From the NCBI GenBank assembly GCA_033557465.1, contig CM066034.1, forward strand, positions 411,968,159-412,032,158: a stretch of 64,000 nt of DNA, given 5' to 3'. Shown piece by piece: positions 52,061 through 62,645 of the stretch (within the stretch, counting starts at the first letter, position 1; each line of letters opens with the position of its first letter). The notes under the pieces are model-generated. The model did no database searches and was not told where the DNA came from. It worked only from the letters and a program-made list of their open reading frames with translations. This DNA comes from Ichthyophis bannanicus. Its lineage: Eukaryota; Chordata; Amphibia; Gymnophiona; Ichthyophiidae. Position numbers and translations under genes: made by a program.

Positions 52061-53129
52061 GTTTACTCTTCTGTCGACCCCGGTCTCATGCCATCTGTCC
52101 CTGTTCTCAGGAAGGAGAGATGTACTGGATTTGGGAGCTGGGATGCTCTGGTCTCTGCATCCTAGCCTCATTCCCTCTTCTGTAGTCCTCTGCACAGAGA
52201 AGGAAAACAAGGGGAAGAGAGGGGATGGATTTGCAAGCAGAATGGTTGCTCCATTGTAGTCTATGTCCTCTACATTCCAACCCACTTTACCAGCCCTGTT
52301 TGATGTGAGGCTGGGAGTGGAGGAATTGAATCAGGAAGCAGAACAGTTGTTTTCTGTGGCCTAAAATCTGAGTCCATCATCAGCCACCTCCCAAACTGTA
52401 TCACTCTAGACCAGAGACACCCATTCTGTTAGGTTTTCATGATATCCAAGATGAATAGCAGTGTGCATCTAATGCGTATTCATTGTGGATATCATAGAAT
52501 CCTAATTATCTGGATGCCCCCCAGGACAGATTTGGGAACCGCTCCTCCTGTTGCAACTAATGGAAAAAATGCCCTCCGTTCTAGCCCTGGTTCTAAGTGA
52601 GTTAGTACAAGAAACTGGAAGGTTTAAAAAAAAAAGATTTAAATAAAATGGAAACTGACCGATTCCTCAAAAATGAACATTAGGATGGAAAATATTCATC
52701 CCCTCCCTATCAGAAGCCACTGAAATATATTCAGGTATATATTTTTTTCTATCTATATGCATATACATCTCTATATATTGATATATATACATCCACATCC
52801 ACCCATCTCTAGAGCGAGATAGAGAGAGAGAGAAATTTAAGGTGGCTTGTTTTTCTTCCAAGCAGCTCTGCAAGCCTGAGTAGATAAAAAGTTAGCATAT
52901 CTTATGAAGGTTTTTCCTGCTGCTATTTAACTTAGCAGCAGCAGCATAATCAATTTTGTCAACATGTTCTCTATTTCCCACAGTGGAACTGACATGCCGA
53001 GATCGCTGCTTTCAGTAGCAGCAGCAAAACCTCTATTTTAGAATCACTTAGGTCAGGATCCTGGATCTAAAATTTAATGAGAAAGGTGTGAACTTTCAGC
53101 TTGACTGAATAGGGCCCCATTAACTATTT
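52061..53129. other. No gene; includes an old hAT-MITE-like palindrome
   Basis: About 52412-52555 is a diverged palindrome (AGGTTTTCATGATATCCAAG against GTGGATATCATAGAATCCTA) of the kind seen in the hAT MITE at 55446. The rest has AT microsatellite (52740-52800) and GA runs (52810-52835) without coding signal. Confidence 0.5.
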
Positions 53130-53235
53130 AGTAGAAAAGTTATATGTCATACCTGGAATGGTCACTGTCGGAGAGCTTGGGCTCAATGGATCATTGTTCT
53201 GACCCAATATGACATTTCTTATGCTTCTATGACTC
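53130..53235 (+). repeat. CR1 3' end fragment
   Basis: GGGCTCAATGGATCATTGTT, TCTGACCCAATATGACATTT and CTTATGCTTCTATG are the terminal CR1 phrases. Severely truncated. Confidence 0.7.
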
Positions 53236-55340
53236 CTTTTAACTTGGTCCAGCTACAGCTTATAGACAATTCATTTCCTTCTAAATCCAATTAATAACCC
53301 TTGATGATGTCACAAAGCTACAATGCTTTTCAAAATTAGATTGACACCACATATAAATAATCTTTGCACTTCCTACTGCTGCAACAGCAAAGAAATGTGT
53401 CCCTGGCTAGGAACTATTTCCTTATTTACAGCTGTGAACATTAGGAATACTTGCCAGGGACCTGTTTCTACAGATTTACATTACATATTCTGGTCTGTCT
53501 TTAGATGAGCTGTGAAGTTTTACTGAACTTGTAATAATGGGGGCACACATACCCAGAAATAGACTTGTTCAGTCACTTCTCTAATTATTGCCTTTGTGCA
53601 TGAACAGCCCAAATATGCTATGGAAAAACAAAGTTCTTAATTGTTCAATGAAATGGTATTTAGGCATCTATTAGATTTAAATATATACACCTGTATGTAA
53701 AGAAAGAAATACTTAAACATATGGATGCAAATAGTCAGAACCCTTAACCAATTAGCCAGCGGGATACTGTTCGGTTAAAGGTTGCTGACCATAATATTCA
53801 TTGGAACCACTGGATAATGCTACTGAATTGCTTGACAGACTACCTTGGCACTATTCGATGAGTGCATGGTTGGTCTGTGAGCGGATGGAAAACATCGTCA
53901 GTACTATCTAAAGTGACGATTTTATCTGTTTAGCAGAATTTTAAGTCAGCACTTATCTGGGTAACTTAGGCCACATAAAAAGGTATCCTTAGTTGTAAAC
54001 CGGATAAATGCCGACAAATCAGAAAGCAAATAAGGGATTCATATATACCCAACCTGGTTCATTATTTTGATAAGCACTTCCTTGCCTACATTAGATACAC
54101 CCATTATACTGTATGATCATGAGCAAAAAGCTGCAGAAAAATAGTCTTGATAGCCTGGGGGTAATTTTATAACCTTTTTTGCATATAACATACTTATTTA
54201 CATGCATAAAAGGCTTCTTATAAAATTAGATCACACCTGGAGCCTATGCAATTCAAATACTGTATAAAGAGGCACTATCACTTCCTCCTTCCTGCTGGCC
54301 CTTTGTAGAGTAGGAATGCAGAGGAGAGGAGTTTGGGAAGATTGTGGGTAGCATCATGATTTATATGCATATTTTTTAATTGAAAATTTCCATTTTATAC
54401 AACAGAAATAAGAAAAGCAACATAGACCACAAGAAACAATAGCAATCACAAATACAATATTTGCCATTAGAATACATCTAGAGGAGAAGAAGGTACACAA
54501 AATACCTAGAAACACTTAAATATACTAACATGCTCGATTCCCACATCCACATCCACAAATTTAACAAACATAATAACATTGTCAATCTACAAGTCAAGTA
54601 CCACTGGGGCCCACTTCCTCCCTACTCTTCACAAATTCCTCAAGCTGCAGGGGGTCCTTATAAACATCACTGACACCCTGCAGTCCACCAAACATTTACA
54701 GGGGAATCTTAAAAAGAAAGTACCTCACAATGCTATCACACAGTGTTTCAAATGGAGAAAGCCTTTAGGCCTTAATTGTGTGACCCTAGCCACATCTGGA
54801 AATACCAATATCCTCTGCCCACAAAAGGAATTTAATACATTTGTTGAGCAACCATTTTCCATATATCTAATAAGGTAACAAAATCAGGAGGGCTGCAGAG
54901 CTACAGAAGGAACAACAAACTGCAGACATTTTGGCATGAAAACAGAAAAGTTACTTAGGAGGAGACCACAGAGGGATCCAAAACAAGAACACCCAGTCCT
55001 GAAACCTATTCATCCTCTCCCATCTGTACTGGAATAGTAATGGCTGAGGTGGTGAGGTACAAGCAATGGGACTTAAAGTAGCCCCTGATTCAAAGGATGA
55101 TGACAACTTGGGTGTACTTGCCAATGTTATTGCACTAACAGAGGCTACATGTCTATCCATGGGACCAACCATTTTACTCACGCTAGATAAACTTGCCATG
55201 GTCCCTGTCCTTTCTTCTTCCTCTTATGGGGCATATCTCCAGTTTCTTTTCAAGGGCAACCATGTGGCAACAAAGGAACATTTCCCTTTGTTCCATGTCC
55301 CTTCGTTCAATATCCAGGGCGGCTTGTCCATGGACGTACA
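53236..55340. other. Long spacer, no gene
   Basis: Mostly AT-rich and apparently single-copy in this window. Frames at 54579-54878 and 55066-55377 have no recognised domain. 54580-54850 might be eroded element sequence, but I could not assign it. Confidence 0.45.
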
Positions 55341-55850
55341 GAAGAGCTGTGGCTTTTATGGAGGAGTCACACTCTGACGATTCATCAGTGTGGGTGGAGC
55401 CAAACCCCCTAACTGGTCTTCATGTTCCCATAAAGGCACCTAGGGCAGGGGTGGGCAATTCCGGCCCTCGTGCACCACAATCCAGCCTGGTTTTCATGAT
55501 GTTTCTAATGAATATTCATGCGATCTATTTGCATCCACTGCCTTCCATTGTATGGAAATAGGGCCATGAATATTCATTAGGGCCATCATGAAAACCAGGC
55601 TGGATTGTGGTGCATGAGGGCCGGAAATGCCCACCCCTGACCTAGGGTATCCTCATACTGCTTGCTGTAACCTCCTCTGGCTCCCAGCTTCATCAGGAAG
55701 AGCCCTGGCTTTAATAGAGGAGTCACACCCTGATGATTCATCAGAGTGGGTGAAGCCATACCCCAAACGAGTCTCCAAACTCCCATCAAGGCACCTGGGA
55801 TGTCCTCACACTGCTGGCTGTGACTTCCTCTGGCTCCCAGGCAAGAACCC
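55341..55850. repeat. ~150-bp tandem duplication split by a hAT MITE
   Basis: Unit 1 (55341-55445 plus 55648-55690) and unit 2 (55692-55850) share GGAGTCACACTCTGACGATT/GGAGTCACACCCTGATGATT, TCATCAGTGTGGGTGGAGCC, CATAAAGGCACCTAGG/CATCAAGGCACCTGGG and CCTCTGGCTCCCAG. Diverged at many sites, so old. Confidence 0.85.
55446..55639. mobile_element. hAT-like palindromic MITE (194 bp)
   Basis: Ends CAGGGGTGGGCAATTCCGGC and GCCGGAAATGCCCACCCCTG, with ACCTAGGG repeated at 55438-55445 and 55640-55647. Almost the whole element is a palindrome. Confidence 0.95.
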
Positions 55851-57369
55851 TCTGCTTCCCTTATATGCATATTTTATAAAATATTTGTGTACACATATTC
55901 TTTACATGCTAACATTTATGCCTGATTGACAGCAGGATTTATTCTAGTATTTTATAAAGACATATGGGGTTATTTTATATTATAGAAGCATCCCCATGTC
56001 TAAAAAGCAGCATTTACAGATGCAATTACAATGCACCTGTAAATGACATTTTATTAAAGGACTTTTTAAATGTGGGGTTGCTTATTATGTTTAAACTTCC
56101 TGGAGATGTGGTAAAAGCAGGGAGAGAGAATGATTTGGCAGGCTTATACTATCTTACATAGGGAATCCATGGCCCTCATTCTCAAATGCGAGTTGTGGGA
56201 CTGCACGTCCCACTGGGAAGTGCAGCCTCGCAAGCCACCTGTACCCTATTCCCCAAATTGGCTCTCCCTATATGTCCTGTGCATCAGGATGGGGAGATCT
56301 GGCGGGGAGCAGGCCAGCTTGGCAGCATGTACAGGGCCAATTCAGGTCACGACTTTGTGCATGCTGCCAGATCTGCTGGGACATGCTGCTTTTACCACCT
56401 CAGAGGTGGTATAAACAGCACAATTTGCCAGATTGGGGCAGGGGAGCCACCCCTGGGGCTGAGGCAGGGTGTGGGGGAGTCCTTACCACTCAATCCAGGT
56501 CACGAGAGGCCAGCCGTGGTTTGGGTGGTGGGGATTTAGGAGGCAGGAGCCACGGATACTGGGGCACCTAAGAAGAGGACTTGCCCACAGGTGGAGGGGG
56601 CAAGCTGGGATGCCTAGCCATAACATTTTGTTCCCGTGGACCAGAATCGGGTCCTAACAGCTCTGTCTTCAGTGGGGATGTCCATATGGCCTGCATGTCC
56701 CCTGCCAGAATGAGGCTCTATGTTTATACCAAAAATTATAGCCATCAGCATTTACAGCAGCCCCAAGGCATGTATAAGTGTCTGCTGGCTGGAACAGCTG
56801 TTCATGTTGAGGTCTTCATTCCCCAGTCTCCCCCTGACTTTGCTGTTCTCTCTCGTGCCCTGGACCTCTATTTTTCCCTAACTTCCCACCACATCTGATC
56901 CCTCCTCTGAACCCCACCATATTCAATCCCCCATCCTCCAAAGAATCTATTCCCCCCAACCACATTCAATCCACCTCATCCCCAAGCCATCTGAAATCCT
57001 CCATAAGCAAAGTCCACATACATCCTCATATATACCCCCCCCCCGCCCCTAGGTAACTCCCAGCATACCCTACAGACTTAACCTGGTATGGAAGCCTTCC
57101 TGAACTGGGACTCTTCTCTGCCAAAGAAGTGGATAGTGGTTCAAGTGTCTATCAACCCCTCTCCAGATGGAAAATTAAGAAAGATTTCACAAAATGATAG
57201 AAAAATTAAGAACATTTAAGTTGTTAGAAAGTATAAATCATTTTATCATTTCCACTAGATATTTTTTTCATAACAATGGATGGTAACATTTCTCATATAG
57301 GAATGTTAACAAGCAATACAATGAATATTTTCTCACAGTAAGTAAGCATAAAGAGATCATTAGAGGAAG
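55851..57369. other. Spacer, no gene
   Basis: Partly GC-rich (56200-56700), with overlapping frames but no domain. A C-run near 57040. Nothing supports a gene. Confidence 0.45.
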
Positions 57370-57575
57370 ACATCATGCTTGGCAAGGTAGAAGGTCAATG
57401 CAAAAGAGGAAGGCCAGCAATGTGATTGATTGATACAATAACAGCAGCTACGGGTGCCAGTCTGTCAACAACGAGCTGCCTGACTGAAGACCGAACACAA
57501 TTTAGGACAACTATCCAGAGGGTCGCCATGAGCTGACACCGACTTTACGGCACTTAACAACAACAACAACAACTT
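57370..57575 (+). pseudogene. LINE 3' end with (AAC)n tail
   Basis: One frame reads GKVEGQCKRGRPAM, IDTITAATG, LTEDRTQFRTTIQRVAMS and HRLYGT, a typical C terminus of a non-LTR RT protein (a K-GRP-W-D---DR--W pattern). It ends with GACACCGACTTTACGGCACT and AACAACAACAAC. The clade is not assigned; it differs from L2 and CR1 tails. Confidence 0.6.
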
Positions 57576-57769
57576 ATTCTTTACGTGCTTTTGCTGACAA
57601 TGTTCTACAACAATATAAACAAATCAATCAGATAAATATCCAAATGCTATTACACTTTTCAACAAGATATTTTGTTTCTCGAGCTTCTTGTATTTCAGGG
57701 CTATTGACACTTTAGGAATGGTTTCCTAAACCACATTAGAGTTTTGTGCCAAAAAAGTGACGATAAGAA

Positions 57770-58440
57770 CATGAAAACATAAGATATGCCATATTGTGTC
57801 AGAAGAAGGTCCATCAAGCCCAATATTATGCTTCCAACAGTGAACAATCTAGATCACAAATACCTGTCAGGTTCCTAAAAAGGTACACAGTTTCCACAAT
57901 GCTTATCCTGGAGTAAGCAGTAGAATTCCCTAGTCCTCTTTAATAATGTTTAATGGACTTTTCCTCCAAGAACTTGTCCAAATCTTTTTAAACAAAGCTA
58001 CACTAAGGGCTTTTACTATATCCTCTGGTAAAATATTCCAGATTTTGCTTATGTGTTAAGTGACAAAATATTTTCTCCTACTAGTCTTATATGGAATATA
58101 TTGTAGCTTCATTGCATATCCCCTAGTCTCTCTAACGTTTGAAGGAGTAAACAACTGATCTACATTTAACAGTTCCATTCTATTCATTATTTTATGACTT
58201 CCATCTTATCTCCCCTCAGCCATCTTTTTGCCAAATTGAAGAGCCCTAATGATTTAAGCCTTCCCTCATAGGGGTATCTTTCCATCCCCTTTACCATTTT
58301 GGTAACTCTTCTCTGTGTCTTTTCTAATTTTGCTACATCCTTTTAAAGATATGGCAAATAGAAACGCACACATTAAAGGTGTAGTTGCACCATGGAACAA
58401 TAGTTATTATAATATCCTTTGTTTTATTCTCCATTCCATT
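57770..58440 (-). pseudogene. CR1 LINE 3' fragment
   Basis: Minus-strand homolog of 41071-41690: tail ATATGGCATATCTTATG, KFEKR and LWNILPEDIV-like blocks, [16 protein letters not shown]. Frameshifted, with a 5' truncation near 58440. Confidence 0.82.
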
Positions 58441-58840
58441 CTCCAGTCTTGAAGGACTACAAAAGGGGACTGCTACTTCTGGAGAGAGATCTGCAATTGT
58501 AAGTATTTACTTCTGGGAATTTTTGTAAATCTTGGGGAAAAAGGAATTCTTTAGATTAAAGCTGATTAATCTGTGAACCCAGTGTATTTGTTAAATACGT
58601 CAGAGCCCTAGTAGCAGCAAAGAGCATTCAGTTTAAATTTAAAACACAGAAGAGAGCTTTCTGGTTAAATTAGACCCCCAAGACTCCCTCTATCCAAGTA
58701 AGACCTGTGGGACTCCCCCTGGAAATTGGTCACAGATTACCTTAGAACAGCGATGGCGAACCTATGGCACGCGTGCCAGCTGTGGCACGCGAAGGCCTTG
58801 CAGCTGGCACGCGGGAAGGTCCGCTAAAACAGGTGTCTGC

Positions 58841-59097
58841 CTCCCTTCGTCTGCAGCCGCGGCTCCCTGCCTGTTAGGGAACCGCGGCTGTGCTTGTAAA
58901 ATCGTTGCGGAGCCCTTCCTGTCTTGACGGGCTCCGTGCAGCATTGTCCCGCCTCTATAGGAAGTTGTTACAACTTCCTTTAGAGGCGGGACCATGCTGC
59001 ACGGAGCCCGTCAAGACAGGACGGGCTCCGCAACGATTATACAAGCACAGCCGCGGTTCCCTAACAGGCAGGGAGCCGCGGCTGCAGACGCAGGGAG
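58841..59097. repeat. 257-bp near-perfect palindrome inside the hAT
   Basis: Arms of about 128 bp meet near 58969 (AGGAAGTTGT|TACAACTTCCT). Visible mismatches are few (for example near 58847, 58898 and 58916 against their partners). The arms are GC-rich, with CCGCGGCT and CGGGCTCCG. Confidence 0.95.
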
Positions 59098-59100
59098 GAA

Positions 59101-59730
59101 GACATGGGGAGAGGGGGGGGGCTACCATCGACATGGGGAGAGAGGGGGGGGCTACCATCGACATGGGGAGGGGGGGGGCTACCATCGACATGGGGAGAGG
59201 GGGGGTCGACATGGGACATGGGGAGAGGGGGGCTACCATCGACATGGGGAGAGGGGGGGCTACCATCGACATGGGGGGGGAGGGGGGCTTACATGGAGGG
59301 AGGGAGCTGATATGGATGGATGGAAGGAGGGGGGCTTACATGGAGGGAGGGAGCTGATATGGATGGATGGAAGGAGGGGGGCTTACATGGAGGGAGGGAG
59401 CTGATATGGATGGATGGAAGGAGGGGGGCTTACATGGAGGGAGGGAGCTGATATGGATGGATGGAGGGAGGGAGCTGATATGGATGGATGGAAGGAGGGG
59501 GGCTTACATGGAAGGAGGGATAGATGGAGGGAGGGGACTGACATGGACAGAGGGGGGACTGACATGGAGGGAGGCTGACATGGACAGTGGGGCTGACAGG
59601 GAGGGAGGGAGGGAGCTGACATGGACAGATGGAAGGACGGGGGCTGACATGGAGGGAGGGGGCTGGCATGCACAAAGGGGAGAGACAGGGACATACTGGA
59701 CAGACGGGATAAATGCTGGAGAGAGGCGAG
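59101..59730. repeat. G-rich minisatellites inside the hAT
   Basis: First ~28-bp units with GACATGGGGAGAGGGGG and GGCTACCATC (59101-59285), then ~47-bp units with GGAGGGAGGGAGCTGATATG and GATGGATGGAAGGAGG (59286-59520), then looser GACATGGA/GGGAGG units. Overlapping open frames in several phases come from the repeat periodicity. Confidence 0.93.
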
Positions 59731-59749
59731 AGACATTGCGGCTTAGGAT

Positions 59750-60400
59750 TATAATGGGCTGATGGGGGAGCTAGCACTGGTAATGGGCAGATGGGAGGGG
59801 ACTAGGACTGGTAATGGGTTGAAGGCTAGGACTGGGAATGGACTGATCAAGGGGGGGGGTTGGGACTGGTAATGGGCTGATAGGGGGGTATGACTGATAA
59901 TGGACTGATGGGGGGCTAGCATTGGAAATGAGCTGATCGGTGAGGTTAGGACTGGAAATGGGCTGATGGGGGGATAGGACTGGTGATGGGGGGGGTAGGA
60001 CTGGTGGTATTGGGCTGATTAGGGGAGGCTAGCACTGGTAATGGGGTTGAGGGGGGATTAGCACTGGAAGTGAGCTGATTGGGGGGCTTTGACTGAGAAT
60101 GGGCTGATTGTGGGGAGGGGAGGATAGAGCTGCTGGCCCTGGAAGAAAACTGGGGGCTAAGGCTACAAATGGGCTGATGCGAGGGGATGGGAGAATGGAA
60201 CTGGAAGGGAGTGGATCTGAGAGGGGCTGCCATGGTATTTGTACTAGAAGGGACTGGTCAGTGGGGAAGGAGGGGGACTGGAAGGGAATGGACACCAGTG
60301 GCAATCATGGGAATGCAAGTTGACATTGGAAGGTACTGGGAGTGAGGACTGGAAAGGGGCTGATACTGGGGAGGGTTACTGGGACTGGAAATAGGCTGAT
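59750..60400. repeat. Degenerate TGGGCTGATGGGGG repeats
   Basis: At least ten loose copies of GGGCTGAT...GGGG..TAG.ACTGGTAATG, spaced 40-60 bp. An older minisatellite adjoining the one at 59101. Confidence 0.8.
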
Positions 60401-60638
60401 GGAAAGAAGTGAAGAAAACGAAAGAAGAGATAAGAAATGGCAGATGGACCATAGACCACAGAAAGAGAGCTAAGAGAAGACAGGAAAGCAGAAGCCTCAG
60501 ATCGGGACCAGCATGATCAGAGAATAAATTGGTCAGACAACAAAGGTAGAAAAAATAATTTTATTTCATATTAGTGATTTGACTACAAAATCATCATAAT
60601 TTTGAAATCAAATATTGTTACTTGTTGTGATTAATTAA

Positions 60639-60783
60639 CCGTATTTTCCGGCGTATTTTTTGTGGTGTGCGCTGGAAGAGGGGTAGTCTTATACGGCGAG
60701 TATAGGCCAAATACCTATATTTTAACAGGAAAAGTAGGGGGTCGTCTTATACGCCCAGTCGTCTTATACGCCGGAAAATACGG
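60639..60783. mobile_element. 145-bp MITE with TAA duplication
   Basis: Ends CCGTATTTTCCGGCGTAT and ATACGCCGGAAAATACGG are perfect inverted repeats, flanked by TAA (60636-60638 and 60784-60786). The inner part continues with CGTCTTATACGCC motifs. The 3-bp TAA site resembles PIF/Harbinger, but the terminus is unrelated to the H family. Confidence 0.85.
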
Positions 60784-60984
60784 TAAGTAAATTTAACGTT
60801 TTCTATGAAAAGTAGTTCTGAGGGGGTCAAAAAAATATTAAAAGAAAAGTGACAATAATATAATAATATATTTATAATGTGGATTACATTTGGGCCCTCA
60901 TATTTACCTCAGGCTATGATTGTGATTGTGATTATGATGGTACACTGTAAGAAACAATATATGCAGTGTTAGATTTGTTTTAAA

Positions 60985-61075
60985 TGTCGCAATGGTTTTG
61001 CGGCTCCCAGTTTTTTTTTTCCCTTCGGAAACGGGTCCAAGTGGCTCTTTATGTCTTAAAGGTTGCAGACCCCTG
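60985..61075. mobile_element. End of a second hAT (ZBED/Zaphod-like)
   Basis: TTTTGCGGCTCCCAG, ACGGGTCCAAGTGGCTCTTT and the terminus GGTTGCAGACCCCTG are phrases of a hAT family end. The partner terminus is not visible, so it is a fragment nested in the larger hAT. Confidence 0.6.
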
Positions 61076-61237
61076 TGCTAGGAGAAAGGCCCCAGCCCGG
61101 CCCCGTGCTTCCCCTTCCGGTCGGAGCTTCTGCGCGCCTCTCGCCGAGAAGCTGCACGCTAGAGCTCGTGCGCCGTCCTCTCGCGAGATTATAGGACCCG
61201 CGTGGGAGCTGGGTTCCAAAGAAGAGCAAAACCTACC

Positions 61238-61377
61238 ACTTTCATGATGAATGGGAAATGGACTACTTCTTCATCATGGTGAAAGACAAGTGTTGTGTAA
61301 TTTGTAACGCCCCAGTATCCTTGCCCAAAATGGGTGATCTGGAACATCATTATAAGGCTCTAAAATATTGTTGTTAA
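61238..61377 (+). pseudogene. hAT transposase N-terminal remnant
   Basis: One frame reads EMDYFFIMVKDKCCVICN and LPKMGDLEHHYKAL, then a stop. A C-x2-C pair followed by H-x-x pairs is the BED-type finger that starts many Charlie-like hAT transposases. It comes right after a CpG-rich patch, which would suit a promoter. The catalytic domain is gone. Confidence 0.65.
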
Positions 61378-61475
61378 GGTTTAATTGACGTGCTGGCACT
61401 TTGAGGAAATTCTTTGGTTTTGTGCGGCAGTTTGGGCACTCGGGCTCAAAAAGGTTAGCCATCACTGCCTTAGAA

Positions 61476-61839
61476 GCATAGGACAGGGTACTGTGTAGTA
61501 ACTAGCATTTAATAAGTCTTCTTTCCCTCCCCCCCTCCCTGACACCCACCCACCCCTGGGATAATCATAGCTTTATAGGTGCTTAAACCCCTTAAAGGAA
61601 AGGAGGTGCCATGTCCACTCTCAGGTGCAGTTGTTTATCCTCTTCAGGCATACATTAAGGACCTGAGATCAATTAAGCTTCAGGTGAACAAAGTACATTA
61701 AGCGTATTAGGAATAGTTTTATTAGTATAAGTATTAGTATAAGTATCCCCAGCAACATTTAGTAAATAAAGAACTTAAACATCTAAACACAACCTTAAAA
61801 CTAAGAAGCAGACAGCAGTCCAGCAGTGAAATGGGGGCT
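61476..61839. other. Spacer, no gene
   Basis: No coding signal. ACAGGGTACTGTGTAG at 61483 repeats the phrase next to the env fragment at 48493, which suggests an unrecognised shared repeat. Confidence 0.4.
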
Positions 61840-62645
61840 TTCCAGTCTTTTGCATTGAGTGGCACATGTATGATTTTCTCCCAGTTGGTGAGGGGTCTTA
61901 CATGTGCACTAGATGCAAGAAGCTCTTTGGTCTCAGGGAATGAGTCCGATCTCTGGAGGCTAGAGTAGCAGACTTGGAGGACATAAGGAAGAGAGAGAGG
62001 TACATAGATGAGACCTACAGGGATATAGTCCTGAAGTCCCACCTCCAGTCTGGCAGCATCTCTGTTGCCATGGAAGAGAGAGGTCACTTGACAGGAGAGC
62101 ATCACCCTGGTGTGGCAGGTAGTGATACTGTAGCTAGGACCTCTCACACCAAGGAATTTTCCCCAGGGCCATGTGCCCATGAGGGAAGGGTTAGGACAGC
62201 TGTTATAGTTGGTGATTCAATCCTTAGGCATGCAAATAGCTGGGTGACTGGTGGACGTGAGAATCGCCTGGTAAAATGCCTGCCTTGCATGAAGGTAGCG
62301 GACTTCATGTACCACCTAGACAAGGTCTTAGATAGTGCTGAGAAGGAGTCTGCTTTCTTGGTACATGTCGGTACCAGTGACATAGGAAAATGTGGTAGGG
62401 AGGTTCTGGAGGCTAAATTTAGGCTTTTAGGTAGGAAGTTGAAATCCAGAACTTCCAGGGTAGCATTCTGCAAAATGCTTCCCATTCCACACGCAGGACC
62501 AAAAAGGCAGGCAGAGCTCTGGAGTCTCAATGCGTGGATGAGACGATGGTGCAACAATGAGGGTTTTGGATTTGTTAGGAACTGGGGAACATTCTGGGGA
62601 AAGGAGGGGCTCTTCCAAGGTGATGTGCTTCACTTTAACTGAGAT
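61840..62645 (+). pseudogene. CR1 ORF1 with SGNH esterase domain
   Basis: CR1 ORF1 proteins bind RNA and carry an esterase. Here a CTRCKKLFG Cys pair and a charged coiled-coil-like stretch (LEARVADLEDIRKRERYIDE) are followed by the esterase: block I VIVGDSILRH (nucleophile Ser), block III HVGTSDIGK (usual Asn of GTND changed to Ser), KSRTSRVAFCKMLP, and block V GDVLHFN (His). The frame 61974-62642 is open, but the preceding Cys part is in another phase. Stop TGA at 62640. Confidence 0.88.

Larger units (their letters stand above)
58748..61467 (+). mobile_element. hAT DNA element (2.7 kb), Charlie-like, degenerate
   Basis: Ends CAGCGATGGCGAACCTATGG and AGGTTAGCCATCACTG lie between perfect CCTTAGAA duplications (58740-58747 and 61468-61475). 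Inside: a 257-bp near-perfect palindrome, G-rich minisatellites, a small MITE, the end of another hAT, a CpG-rich patch (61084-61200) and a transposase N-terminal remnant. Most of the transposase is missing. Confidence 0.93.

Noticed and set aside
54579..55377. Frames of about 100 codons as a possible gene
   Set aside because: No recognised motif, no conservation within the window and no flanking splice or promoter evidence.
58890..59762. Several overlapping frames rich in MGRGG or SMSMVAPP
   Set aside because: Minisatellite periodicity keeps several phases open on both strands. No coding evidence.
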